Assembly: GCA_003482905.1 (NCBI GenBank)
Contig: DMXM01000007.1
Span: 516 to 52,195 of the forward strand
Direction: 5' to 3'
DNA length: 51,680 nucleotides
DNA from: Elusimicrobiota bacterium
GTDB taxonomy: Bacteria > Elusimicrobiota > Elusimicrobia > Elusimicrobiales > UBA9959
Part shown: in pieces, positions 30,713 to 38,154 of the stretch
Position numbering within the stretch: position 1 is the stretch's first letter
Layout: the number at the start of each line of letters is the position of its first letter
Notes under the pieces: generated by a model
Databases searched by the model: none
Told to the model about the DNA's origin: nothing
The model's input: the letters and a program-made list of their open reading frames with translations, nothing else
Made by a program: the position numbers and the translations under genes

Positions 30713-31417
30713 TTATGGAAGATTCAGGTTCTTTAACGTCCGGGAAAGGTCCCGGGCGAAAGCGGTTTTCAGCAGCGCGGACGGGCGGCCAATGGCTTTC
30801 TCCAGGCCCGTGTCGGTTTTTATGCAGGCGGAAACTCCGGCCCTGGCGCGGCCCGGAGACATATTCTCCACTACGCCCAGCACAGGCACTTTAAGATTCT
30901 TATAAAGCGCCATGGAGCGGGACAACACGTCGTGCGCCAGCACCGACGGCGTGGTAACGGCGAGAACCTCCGCCTTGCGCGCGAAGCGCATCACGTCCAG
31001 CGCGGCGTCGTTAATGCCGGGCGGCATGTCCAGCACCAAAAAATCCAGCTCCCCCCACTGCGTTATGGCCAGCAGCTCTATTATGGCGTCGGAAACATTG
31101 GCGCCCCGCAGCGGCACGGCCTTGTTCTCGGAAAAGAAGACCACCGACATGAACTTCACGCCCTCGTACACCGGCGGCTCCAGGCCTTTCTCCTCTTTGG
31201 GGAAAAGGCCTTTAGCGCCTAAAATGATATGGTCCGAAGCCCCGGCGAAATCCAGGTCGAACAGGCCGGTCTTATAGCCCTTTTTGGCCAGCAGCAGCGC
31301 CAGCGTGGTGGCGGTGACGCTCTTGCCTATGCCGCCCTTCCAGCCGGTTACGGCGATAACTCGCTTTATGTTCTTAAGCCTTTCTTCAATAACTGAAGGC
31401 CTGGGGTCGATGTTCAT
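30713..31417 (-). CDS. MinD/Mrp-family ATPase, probable HypB(AT)-type nickel-insertion partner
   Basis: This 234-residue P-loop protein has a deviant Walker A KGGIGKSV (27-34), FDLDFAGAS, and LVLDMPPGIND (Walker B/switch II), followed by AVTTPSVLAHDV, typical of Mrp/NBP35-like MinD ATPases. The C-terminal CxxC of Fe-S carrier Mrp proteins is not evident. It overlaps hypA by 4 nt, and no GTPase-type hypB is present. In Thermococcus a MinD-type ATPase called HypB(AT) forms a complex with HypA that inserts nickel into hydrogenase, which fits this pairing and the hydrogenase operon 1 kb away. The assignment rests on context and family; an Fe-S carrier role is the alternative. Confidence 0.75.
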   Translation of the reverse strand: MNIDPRPSVIEERLKNIKRVIAVTGWKGGIGKSVTATTLALLLAKKGYKTGLFDLDFAGASDHIILGAKGLFPKEEKGLEPPVYEGVKFMSVVFFSENKAVPLRGANVSDAIIELLAITQWGELDFLVLDMPPGINDAALDVMRFARKAEVLAVTTPSVLAHDVLSRSMALYKNLKVPVLGVVENMSPGRARAGVSACIKTDTGLEKAIGRPSALLKTAFARDLSRTLKNLNLP

Positions 31418-31818
31418 TTATCGCCCTTGATATAGCTGATGCTGACGCCCCGGCCTTTGGCTATCTCGAAGTCCGGGCTCTTGCATTTGGGGCATTTCAT
31501 GAACGTATGCGCCATCTCCGGCACAAAATGAATGAACTCGGCCTCGTCTTTGGTCTTGCGCAGGCCCTTGAGCGGGAATTCGTGGGAACAGGCCTTGCAG
31601 CGGAAAGCCGCGGGCTCGAGTATTATCTTGAACTTGCAGGAGGCGGCGGCCGGGAACTGCTTGCGCATTTCCTCCAGGGCGAAGACGAAGATCTCCTTGT
31701 CTATCGCCTGCAGCTCGCCAAAGACCACCCCGGTCTCTTTAAGTTTCTTAAGCTTCTCAGCCCCGGCGTGTTCCACCGCGGCTTTTATTACGGATTGCGC
31801 TAATGCCCATTCATGCAT
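31414..31818 (-). CDS. hypA: Hydrogenase nickel-insertion protein HypA
   Basis: This 134-residue protein begins MHEWALAQSVI, with the nickel-binding MHE N-terminus (His2). The zinc-finger cysteines are at 74, 77, 109 and 112 (CKAC...CPKC), with a 31-residue interval longer than in most bacterial HypA, as in archaeal forms. It delivers Ni2+ to the hydrogenase large-subunit precursor. TATAAT lies 6 nt upstream of the ATG with no ribosome-binding site, so the mRNA is probably leaderless. It is coupled to a MinD-type ATPase by an ATGA overlap. Confidence 0.9.
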   Translation of the reverse strand: MHEWALAQSVIKAAVEHAGAEKLKKLKETGVVFGELQAIDKEIFVFALEEMRKQFPAAASCKFKIILEPAAFRCKACSHEFPLKGLRKTKDEAEFIHFVPEMAHTFMKCPKCKSPDFEIAKGRGVSISYIKGDK

Positions 31819-31824
31819 ACGTTA

Positions 31825-31830
31825 ATTATA
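31825..31830 (-). promoter_or_regulatory. -10 box TATAAT 6 nt upstream of hypA
   Basis: Consensus TATAAT on the minus strand with 6 nt to the ATG at 31818; no convincing -35. It predicts a leaderless hypA transcript. Confidence 0.5.
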
Positions 31831-31872
31831 CAAAAGTGGGTAGGACCGCGTCTTCGGACGTGCATCGTGCAT

Positions 31873-31902
31873 TTGACGGCCTGGGGCGGTTTTTGGTATG
31901 AT
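31873..31902 (+). promoter_or_regulatory. Promoter TTGACG-N18-TATGAT
   Basis: TTGACG (31873-31878) and TATGAT (31897-31902) with an 18-bp spacer. Transcription would begin near 31909, about 185 nt before the start codon of the secreted protein at 32093. This leaves a long leader with possible hairpins. Confidence 0.6.
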
Positions 31903-31904
31903 AA

Positions 31905-32092
31905 GACTAGTTGGGAGAGCAGCTCCCAAGGTTCCGTACTACAAGCCGCAACGGTATCCCAAAAGTCCAAAGACTACCCGCGCGGTGATGTTTCTCCAAG
32001 CAGGAGAGAGCGTTAAGTTTCCCCCACCAAATTGGAACTTAGCACAAAGTATCGGAAATATAATAGAAATTATATTTCGGAGGCTTGTCGCT
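31905..32092 (+). ncRNA. Structured leader of unknown class, possibly a regulatory RNA
   Basis: The untranslated stretch after the promoter contains a strong hairpin TTGGGAG-AGCAG-CTCCCAA (31911-31929) and a second TCTCC-AAGCA-GGAGA further on. A second -10-like TATAAT sits at 32059-32064, and the ribosome-binding site TTTCGGAGG lies before the ATG at 32093. The open frame through it encodes no recognisable protein. I match no known riboswitch family by eye. Confidence 0.4.
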
Positions 32093-32818
32093 ATGAAAAA
32101 GTCAGTTAACTCGGCTATATTTATATCCCTTGTACTCGCGCCACTGTGCGTTTTCGCCCAGGCCGGCGCCCTTGACGCCGTGCTCGCCCGCACCGAAAGC
32201 GCCCTGGCGGGAGATTTCCTTAAGGCGGCCGGCGGCATGCCGTCTTTTACCGTCCCTCCCCCCGTCAGCATAGCGCCCAGACAGGACCGCGCCGCCGACA
32301 CCCAGGCCGCCGACTACCTGCCCCTCGACAAGCGCTTTGTCTACGAATACGAATACACCTCCAGCGAATTTGCCGGGGCAAAGACTATCCGCCTGGAATA
32401 TATGGAATATTCCGAAACAGCGCGCTCGGTAAAAGTTAACATGATCGTCTTCAATAAGACAAAACCCAGGGTCTCCGACTTCGTAATGACCGCCGGCGAC
32501 GCCGGTATCCGCTCCTCCGATTCCCCCCTCGCCGGGCCGCGCCTGGAGATCCCCTTCCCTCTGGTCTACAACCAGACCTGGAATGAAGGTTCCGACCGCA
32601 ACCGGGTAGCCGCCCTCAACGCCAAGGTCTCGGTCCCGGCCGGCGTCTACAGCGGCTGTCTCAAGATCACCACCAGGCTGGGCGGCGGCGACGCCGGAGC
32701 CGCGGAGCGCTACTACGCCCCCGGCGTAGGCCTGGTTTACGAACAGGTGACGGCCGAGGATTCCCAGCAGACCATAAAGCTGGTCTCTTACCAGCTCAGG
32801 TACGCCGGCATGCACTGA
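32093..32818 (+). CDS. Secreted protein of unknown function
   Basis: This 241-residue protein from ATG 32093 has GGAGG 9 nt upstream. The signal peptide is residues 1-23 (NSAIFISLVLAPLCVFAQA). The mature part is a mixed beta protein; YLPLDKRFVYEYEYTSSEFAG, LEIPFPLVYNQTWNEGS and YYAPGVGLVYEQVTAEDSQQTIKLVSY recall the DUF3108 / outer-surface lipid-handling beta-barrel-like folds in which a closing phrase APGVGLV is common. A signature is not certain. It is probably exported to periplasm or outer membrane and is transcribed alone, ending at a shared terminator. Confidence 0.65.
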   Translation: MKKSVNSAIFISLVLAPLCVFAQAGALDAVLARTESALAGDFLKAAGGMPSFTVPPPVSIAPRQDRAADTQAADYLPLDKRFVYEYEYTSSEFAGAKTIRLEYMEYSETARSVKVNMIVFNKTKPRVSDFVMTAGDAGIRSSDSPLAGPRLEIPFPLVYNQTWNEGSDRNRVAALNAKVSVPAGVYSGCLKITTRLGGGDAGAAERYYAPGVGLVYEQVTAEDSQQTIKLVSYQLRYAGMH

Positions 32819-32840
32819 CGGGGAAATCATTACCGCCCGA

Positions 32841-32873
32841 TAAAAAAAACCCGGCTCCATCGCCGGGTTTTTC
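32841..32873. terminator. Bidirectional terminator between secreted protein and ybaB
   Basis: AACCCGGC (32848-32855) and GCCGGGTT (32862-32869) form an 8-bp stem with loop TCCATC, flanked by A8 on the left and T5 on the right. It can terminate the plus-strand gene and the seven-gene minus-strand hydrogenase operon. Confidence 0.85.
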
Positions 32874-32901
32874 GTTTTAGAACCGGGCCGCCCCGTCCGC
32901 G

Positions 32902-33186
32902 TTACGACAGGCCGGGCAGGCCGCCCAGCGCGCTCATCTTCTGGGCCGCCGCTTTCTGGCTCTCGCGTACGGCGCGGCTCACCGTGTCGGTAAGCGAAGC
33001 CTCGAGCTTCGCTTTATCAGTAGTGGCCAGGTCCGCTTTTATGGTTACGGACTTTATCTCCTGCGAGCCGGTAATGGCCACCTTCACCAGATTATCCTCG
33101 CTCTCCAGCACCAGCGCGTCCAATTCCTTCTTGATCGCGTCCATCTTGCTTTTCATTTCCCAAAGCTGCTTCATTTTGTCCAGCAT
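32902..33186 (-). CDS. ybaB: YbaB/EbfC-family nucleoid-associated protein
   Basis: This 94-residue protein (MLDKMKQLWEMKSKMDAIKKELDALV...) has the YbaB layout: N-terminal coiled helix, beta core (VKVAITGSQEIKSVTIKADL), C-terminal helix and a Gly-rich tail ALGGLPGLS. YbaB dimers bind DNA without strong sequence preference. ATG 33186 is preferred over the GTG two codons upstream. It starts 7 nt after the NhaC stop and ends the hydrogenase operon, an unusual place, since ybaB usually lies beside dnaX or recR. Confidence 0.85.
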   Translation of the reverse strand: MLDKMKQLWEMKSKMDAIKKELDALVLESEDNLVKVAITGSQEIKSVTIKADLATTDKAKLEASLTDTVSRAVRESQKAAAQKMSALGGLPGLS

Positions 33187-33193
33187 AATCACC

Positions 33194-34642
33194 TCATTTC
33201 ACCGCGAGTTTTTTTATCTTTATGGCAAAAGCCGCGAAGAGCAGCGTCATGAACGGGCTCACATAGTTAAAAACGGCGTAAGGCAGATAGGAAAGCGTGC
33301 CTACGCCGAGAACGCCGGCCTGATAGGCGCCGCAGGTATTCCACGGCACCAGCGCCGAGGTTACCGTGCCAGCGTCCTCCAGGGTGCGGCTGAGATTTTC
33401 CGGAGCCAGCCCCTTTTCCCTGAACGGCTCGGCGAACATCTTGCCCGGTACTACTATGGCCAGGTACTGGTCCGAGGCCGTCAGATTGACGGCCAGGCAG
33501 CTGGCTACAGTGCTGGCGAACAGGCCGAACACCGAATTGGCCGCCCTAAGCAGCGTTGAGCTTATCTTATGCAGCGCGCCTATGGCCTCCATCACCCCGC
33601 CGAAGAACATGGCGCAGATGATAAGCCACACCGTGTCCAGCATGCCCTTCATGCCCTTAGAAGAGAACAGATCGTTAAGGCTGGGTTCTGCTGTGACTAT
33701 AGAGGTCTTTACCGTCAGGGCGTTCATAACGCCCTTATAAGCGGTAAGGAGATCGAGTTTCTCCACGCCCGCTATCCTGGCCAGTACCTGGGGCTGGAAG
33801 ACCAGGGCAAAAAGACCGCCCAGCAGCGTGCCTATCACCAGGGCTACCAGCGGCTGCGTCTTGCGGACTATCATAAAAATGACCAGCGCCGGAACCAGGA
33901 ATAGCCACGGCGTCACCGTAAAGACCGAGCCAATGGCGGCCAGAACGCTGCCGGCGTTGGCGGCGCCGTGCGGGTCGATCGTGAAGCCCATGACAATAAA
34001 AGCCAGCAGCGTGACGATATAGCTGGGGATGGTGGTGATGGTCATGTAACGCACGTGGGTAAAAAGGTCCGTACCCGCCATGGCCGGCGCCAGGTTGGTG
34101 GTATCGGAGAGCGGGGAGAGCTTGTCTCCGAAATAGGCGCCCGAGATAACCGCGCCGGCCGCCATGGCCTCGGGGACGCCTATAGCCTTAGCTATACCGA
34201 TAAGGGCTACGCCCACCGTGGCGGAGGTGGACCAGCTGCTGCCGGTGGCCAATGAAACCACGGAGCAGATCAGGAGCGTCGCCGGCAGGAAGATGGCGGG
34301 ATTCAGTATCTTCAGCCCGTAGTAGATCATGGACGGGATAATGCCGCTTATCAGCCAGGCCCCGGACAGCGCGCCTACCATCAGCAGTATCAGTATCGCC
34401 CCGGTGGTTGATTTCAGGTTGTCGGCCACGTGGGCCAGCATGCTGTCGTAGGTCACCTTATTGCGGAAGCCCACCAGGGCCGCTATTATCCCGCCCAGCA
34501 GCAGAATGAACTGGTTGGAACCGGCCACGGCGGAATCGCCGTAGACGTTTACATTGTAAGCGAGCATCCCCACCACGGCCGCTACCGGCAGAAGGGCGGC
34601 GTAGATGTTTATGTGCCTGTAGTCGTGCTGACCAGGGATCAT
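33194..34642 (-). CDS. nhaC: NhaC-family Na+/H+ antiporter
   Basis: A 482-residue protein with about 11-12 TM helices. Typical NhaC segments are TGSSWSTSATVGVALIGIAKAIGVPEAMAAGAVISGAYFGDKLSPLSDTTNLAPAMAGTDLFTHVRYM (mid-protein) and VPWNTCGAYQAGVLGVGTLSYLPYAVFNY near the C-terminus. It exchanges Na+ for H+ across the inner membrane. The ATG overlaps the maturation protease by 4 nt, so antiporter and hydrogenase are made from one transcript. Coupling of proton turnover or pH homeostasis to H2 metabolism is inferred. Confidence 0.9.
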   Translation of the reverse strand: MIPGQHDYRHINIYAALLPVAAVVGMLAYNVNVYGDSAVAGSNQFILLLGGIIAALVGFRNKVTYDSMLAHVADNLKSTTGAILILLMVGALSGAWLISGIIPSMIYYGLKILNPAIFLPATLLICSVVSLATGSSWSTSATVGVALIGIAKAIGVPEAMAAGAVISGAYFGDKLSPLSDTTNLAPAMAGTDLFTHVRYMTITTIPSYIVTLLAFIVMGFTIDPHGAANAGSVLAAIGSVFTVTPWLFLVPALVIFMIVRKTQPLVALVIGTLLGGLFALVFQPQVLARIAGVEKLDLLTAYKGVMNALTVKTSIVTAEPSLNDLFSSKGMKGMLDTVWLIICAMFFGGVMEAIGALHKISSTLLRAANSVFGLFASTVASCLAVNLTASDQYLAIVVPGKMFAEPFREKGLAPENLSRTLEDAGTVTSALVPWNTCGAYQAGVLGVGTLSYLPYAVFNYVSPFMTLLFAAFAIKIKKLAVK

Positions 34643-35127
34643 AGGTTTCCAATTCTATTAAAATACGCCGCCAGTTCAAAAGCCGTTCTCTCCACTTCCG
34701 GGGAAAGGCCTTCCTGGTAATCCAGGGATTTGGCCTGCACGCCCACCACGACGATCTCCGCGCCGGTGTCTTCCTTTACTATAGAGAAAGTCACCGACAG
34801 CGGGAAGCTGTGCGTGGAGATGACGGCGTGCTGGTTTATGGCTTCAAGCGGTATCACGCGGACTTCCCCCGCCACCCCCTCGAAATGGGCCGCGTCTATA
34901 ATTATTATCTTTTCAGGCTTCCAGTCTATGGCGGTCTGGGCTATGCTCTCGGGCGTGGTGCCGGCGTCCAGCAGCCGCAGGTCATGGCGGCTGAATTTCA
35001 CGTTGGCGCAAACATAAGGGCCGACGCCATCGTCGGCCCTTAGTATGCTTCCCAGCGTTATCACCAGCGTCCGGCCTTTGGGGGCCAGCGCCGCCTTAAC
35101 CTCTTCAGTCCACGTATTTGACATCAA
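34639..35127 (-). CDS. [NiFe]-hydrogenase maturation protease
   Basis: This 162-residue protein of the HyaD/HybD/HycI peptidase family has TLGSILRADDGVGPYV (24-39), LLDAGTTPES, IIIDAAHFEG and ISTHSFPLS, which provide the acidic residue and histidine that hold nickel in HybD-type proteases. It should remove the 8-residue tail after His435 of the large subunit encoded just upstream. The start (ATG ATG, 35127/35124) overlaps the large-subunit gene by about 20 nt. Confidence 0.9.
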   Translation of the reverse strand: MMSNTWTEEVKAALAPKGRTLVITLGSILRADDGVGPYVCANVKFSRHDLRLLDAGTTPESIAQTAIDWKPEKIIIIDAAHFEGVAGEVRVIPLEAINQHAVISTHSFPLSVTFSIVKEDTGAEIVVVGVQAKSLDYQEGLSPEVERTAFELAAYFNRIGNL

Positions 35128-36436
35128 GGTAATGCGCCGAGCAGGAGATGCACGGATCGTAAGCCCGCACCAGCATCTCGAGCCGCAGGGTTATGGTTTC
35201 CTTGGGCAGGGTGATGATCTCCGGCAGGAGCTTGGCGAAGTCATATTCTATGTTGTTTATATTCTGGTTGGTCGGGATAATGCAGTTCGCCACCTTTATC
35301 GCGCCATCCTTGGCCGTCTCGTAGTTGTGGTAGAGTATGCCGCGGGGCACTTCCACCGCGCCCACGCCGTTGCCGGCGCGCACGGGGACCGCGCCTTTCT
35401 CGTTGACACCCACGGTAACCTGCTGGCTGTAATCCACGCCGTTCTTCTTCAGGTCCTTGAGGATCTCCAGGGCGTGGTAGTAGCAGTGCACTATCTCTAT
35501 CACCTGCGCCACGGTGTTCATGTAGGGGTTATGACAGACGGGTTTGAGCCCCAGTTCCTTGGCCACGGCTTTGGCCTTCGGGTGCAGCTTGTCCGAGTTC
35601 AGGTTGAAGCGGGCGAGGGCCCCCACGAAGAAACTGTCGCGGGACCACTTGGCGAACTTGGCGGAGGAGCGCGGGTCTATGAACTCGTTGGTGGCTTTCT
35701 TGTAATCTTTCTTGCTCACACGCTTACCGTCGGTGGACCCGATATCCCCGCTAAGCAGCGGGTATTCGGCGTCGTCGGAGATCAGGCCCACGTACTCTGT
35801 CTCGCGGTGGAAGTCCGGGAACTTCAGCACCTTGGCCAGGGCCAGCGTCTCCGCCATGTCGGGGGCCATGTCCTCCAGTATCTTTACCTGGGCGTCCAGG
35901 TCCTTCTTGGAGGGCAGCTTGGTCCAGCCGCCCACTATGGCGGTGATGGGGTGGATGTGGCGGCCCACAAGTATGTCGCACACGTCGTTGACGGCCTTCT
36001 TCATGCGCAGGGCGCGGCGCACCACAGCGTTATGGGTGCCGATGAGCGGGATGAAGGACGGCACGCCCAGAACGTCGGGGGCGGCCAGCAGGTACACGTG
36101 CAGCAGGTGGCTGTCGAGGAATTCGTAGTCCAGCAGCAGCTTCCTCAGCTTTATGGTCTGCTCGGTCGGAATCACGCCCAGCGCGTCCTCGGCGGCCTGA
36201 ATGCTCGCCAGCGTGTGACCGCAGGAGCAGATGCCGCAGATGCGGGAAGTTATGTGCTGGGCCTCGAAGATGGAGCGGCCGCGCAGCATTCCCTCGAACA
36301 GCCGGGGCGTCTCCACCACGTGGAACTCGCACTTTTCTATCTTGCCTTCCTTGACATTCACCACTATGTTGCCGTGGCCTTCCACGCGGGTGACGTACTC
36401 CACCTTGATGTCCAGATTCTTGTTAGCGCTTGCCAT
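35105..36436 (-). CDS. hydA: [NiFe]-hydrogenase group 3b large (alpha) subunit
   Basis: This 443-residue protein starts at ATG 36436, preceded by GGAAGGTGG. The L1 motif RICGICSCGH gives nickel ligands Cys67 and Cys70, and the L2 motif DPCISCSAH gives Cys429 and Cys432 with His435, followed by YLDVKYVD to be cleaved during maturation. Motifs and gene order agree with the cytoplasmic NAD(P)-linked sulfhydrogenase type of Pyrococcus. It houses the Ni-Fe centre that evolves or oxidises H2. The start overlaps the small subunit stop (TAATG). Confidence 0.94.
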   Translation of the reverse strand: MASANKNLDIKVEYVTRVEGHGNIVVNVKEGKIEKCEFHVVETPRLFEGMLRGRSIFEAQHITSRICGICSCGHTLASIQAAEDALGVIPTEQTIKLRKLLLDYEFLDSHLLHVYLLAAPDVLGVPSFIPLIGTHNAVVRRALRMKKAVNDVCDILVGRHIHPITAIVGGWTKLPSKKDLDAQVKILEDMAPDMAETLALAKVLKFPDFHRETEYVGLISDDAEYPLLSGDIGSTDGKRVSKKDYKKATNEFIDPRSSAKFAKWSRDSFFVGALARFNLNSDKLHPKAKAVAKELGLKPVCHNPYMNTVAQVIEIVHCYYHALEILKDLKKNGVDYSQQVTVGVNEKGAVPVRAGNGVGAVEVPRGILYHNYETAKDGAIKVANCIIPTNQNINNIEYDFAKLLPEIITLPKETITLRLEMLVRAYDPCISCSAHYLDVKYVD

Positions 36437-37218
36437 TATTTGCCACCTTCCTTGCACTTGTTGTACATGTCGAACTTATTTTTTATAAGTTCGGGCTTCA
36501 GGTCGTATTTTGCGATGATATCGTTGGCGTTTCTGGCCGGGTTCTTCACTTCGCCGCGGCAGCCGTAGCAGATATTGCCGTTATTGACGCACCAGGAATT
36601 GCAGCCGGCCTTGGTCCACGGGCCCAGGCAGGCTAAGCCGCGCTCGTACATGCAGACGTTCTCGTTGAGTTTGCACTCCGAGCAGACGGGATTGTCCGGC
36701 ACGGTGTAGGGGAGTCCCCGCAGCGCGCACTTCAGCACCTCCACCAGCTCCGGCGCGTAGATGGGGCAGCCGTTGATGGAGTAATCCACCTTGACCACCT
36801 GGTGCACGGCCTTGGTCGGGGTACTGTCGAAGAATTTATAATCCTTGCCGTAGACGCTAGCCCGGATCTCGTCGAGCTCGAAGGAGTTCTTCATGCCGTT
36901 GACGCCGCCGGTACAGGCGCAGGCGCCGTAGGCGATGAGTACCTTGGCGCGGGCGCGGATCTTCTTAAGGCGCTCTTCGGCGTGGTGGTCGCCTATCGAG
37001 CCCTCTATAAAGACTACGTCGTAGTCGCCGTCCCACTTCTCGCTGATGGCCTCGCGGAACTCCACCACGTCTATGGCGCCTAGTATGTCCAGCAGCCCTT
37101 CGCCGAGGTTGGTGATCTGCAGCTGGCAGCCTTCGCACGAGGCGAAGTCAAAGAAAGCCACCTTGGGCTTGGCGGCGGCTTTGGGGGCGGCGGTTACGGT
37201 TTCTTTTTCGTTTTCCAT
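36436..37218 (-). CDS. hydD: [NiFe]-hydrogenase group 3b small (delta) subunit
   Basis: This 260-residue protein, after a 19-residue Ala/Lys-rich start, has FFDFASCEGCQLQITNLG (Cys28, Cys31), the proximal cluster motif, followed by VFIEGSI, YGACACTGGVNG and VDYSINGCPI. A second Cys set, CSECKLNENVCMYERGLACLGPWTKAGCNSWCVNNGNICYGCRG (about 187-230), serves further Fe-S clusters. It lacks a Tat signal, so the enzyme is cytoplasmic. It transfers electrons from the Ni-Fe site to the gamma/beta subunits. Confidence 0.93.
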   Translation of the reverse strand: MENEKETVTAAPKAAAKPKVAFFDFASCEGCQLQITNLGEGLLDILGAIDVVEFREAISEKWDGDYDVVFIEGSIGDHHAEERLKKIRARAKVLIAYGACACTGGVNGMKNSFELDEIRASVYGKDYKFFDSTPTKAVHQVVKVDYSINGCPIYAPELVEVLKCALRGLPYTVPDNPVCSECKLNENVCMYERGLACLGPWTKAGCNSWCVNNGNICYGCRGEVKNPARNANDIIAKYDLKPELIKNKFDMYNKCKEGGK

Positions 37219-37231
37219 GTAGTTCTCCGTA

Positions 37232-38068
37232 TCAAAGTTTCTTCGCTTCCTTCACCTCTTCGTAGGTGAAGGTGGGGCCGTCTTTGCAGCAGTAATAGTT
37301 CTTGGGGTGGTCTATCTGACAATGGCCGCATTTCCCCATGCCGCATTTCATATGCCGCTCCAGCGACAGAATGATCTGGCGCTCGGGCAGGTTCTTCTTG
37401 ATGAGTTCGGCAATGACGAACTTGTACATTATAGGAGGACCGACCACCACGGCAAAAGTCTTCTCGGGGTTGATGGTCACGCCGGGGATCAGGCTGGTGA
37501 TCAGGCCCACGTTGCCCTTCCAGTCCGGGGCCGTGCGGTCCACGGTGCAGGAGAAGTTAACGTCCAGGCGCTTCTGCCACAGCTTTATTTCATCCCCGAA
37601 CAGCATGTCTATGGGGGTACGGCAGCCGAGCAGGATGTCCACTTTGCCGAACTCGCGGCGGTTGTCTATCACGTAATTTATCAGCGAGCGCAGCGGGGCT
37701 ATGCCCAGGCCGCCCGCCACGAACAACAGGTCGTTGCCGGTCATCAGCTTCACCGGGAAAGGCTTGCCGAAGGGCCCGCGGATGCCCAGCCAGTCGCCCT
37801 TGCCCAGGGAGTGCATATGGTTGGTCAGGCGCCCGGCGGCGCGCACGGTCAGTTCGAAAGAGCCGCGCTTGGTGGGGCTGGAGCACACGGAGATAGGCGC
37901 CTCGCCTACGCCGTACAGCTCCACCTGCACGAACTGCCCGGGTTCGTGGTCCAGGTCGCCGTCGTCGAGCTTTATCTCAAACCACTTCTCGGCGGCCGTC
38001 ATCTGCCTGGCGGCGATGATCTGCCCCTTGCGGAGCTTCCAATTGGAGTTCTTTATTTCCTCGGTCAT
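37232..38068 (-). CDS. hydG: Hydrogenase gamma subunit, FAD/NAD(P)-binding reductase
   Basis: This 278-residue protein of the ferredoxin-NADP reductase superfamily has a flavin-binding barrel (GQFVQVELYGVGEAPISVCSSP, about 42-64), an NAD(P) domain (LLFVAGGLGIAPLRSLINYVI; VVVGPPIMYKFV) and a C-terminal [2Fe-2S] motif with Cys242, Cys247, Cys250 and Cys260/261. The order and cysteines match the gamma subunit of Pyrococcus sulfhydrogenase, which links H2 to NADP(H) or NAD(H). A 70-nt gap with a palindrome separates it from hydB. Confidence 0.92.
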   Translation of the reverse strand: MTEEIKNSNWKLRKGQIIAARQMTAAEKWFEIKLDDGDLDHEPGQFVQVELYGVGEAPISVCSSPTKRGSFELTVRAAGRLTNHMHSLGKGDWLGIRGPFGKPFPVKLMTGNDLLFVAGGLGIAPLRSLINYVIDNRREFGKVDILLGCRTPIDMLFGDEIKLWQKRLDVNFSCTVDRTAPDWKGNVGLITSLIPGVTINPEKTFAVVVGPPIMYKFVIAELIKKNLPERQIILSLERHMKCGMGKCGHCQIDHPKNYYCCKDGPTFTYEEVKEAKKL

Positions 38069-38125
38069 AGTTGTCCTCTTATTTGGTCTTATCTTCCGAT
38101 AACGCCATCAATGAATAATCATATT

Positions 38126-38154
38126 GTCCCGTTCAGTGTCACACTGAACGGGAC
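38126..38154. repeat. Perfect 29-bp palindrome over the hydB stop codon
   Basis: Arms GTCCCGTTCAGTGT (38126-38139) and ACACTGAACGGGAC (38141-38154) around a single central base. The hydB stop codon (38139-38141) lies at the centre, so the last codons of hydB form one arm. There is no T-run on either side, so it is not an ordinary terminator. It could be an intercistronic processing or stability hairpin, or an inserted short palindromic repeat that supplied the present stop codon. Confidence 0.85.

Noticed and set aside
30713..31417. Septum-site protein MinD
   Set aside because: No C-terminal amphipathic membrane-targeting helix and no minC/minE neighbours; coupling to hypA indicates a metal-centre role.
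31905..31935. Possible tRNA fragment (AGTTGGGAGAGC is identical to part of the tRNA-Ala D arm)
   Set aside because: No acceptor stem, anticodon arm or T arm can be formed around it; the sequence fits better as a simple hairpin of a leader RNA.
38126..38154. Palindrome as intrinsic terminator of hydB
   Set aside because: No T-run follows on the minus strand (AATATGATTATT instead), and hydGDA lie downstream in the same operon.
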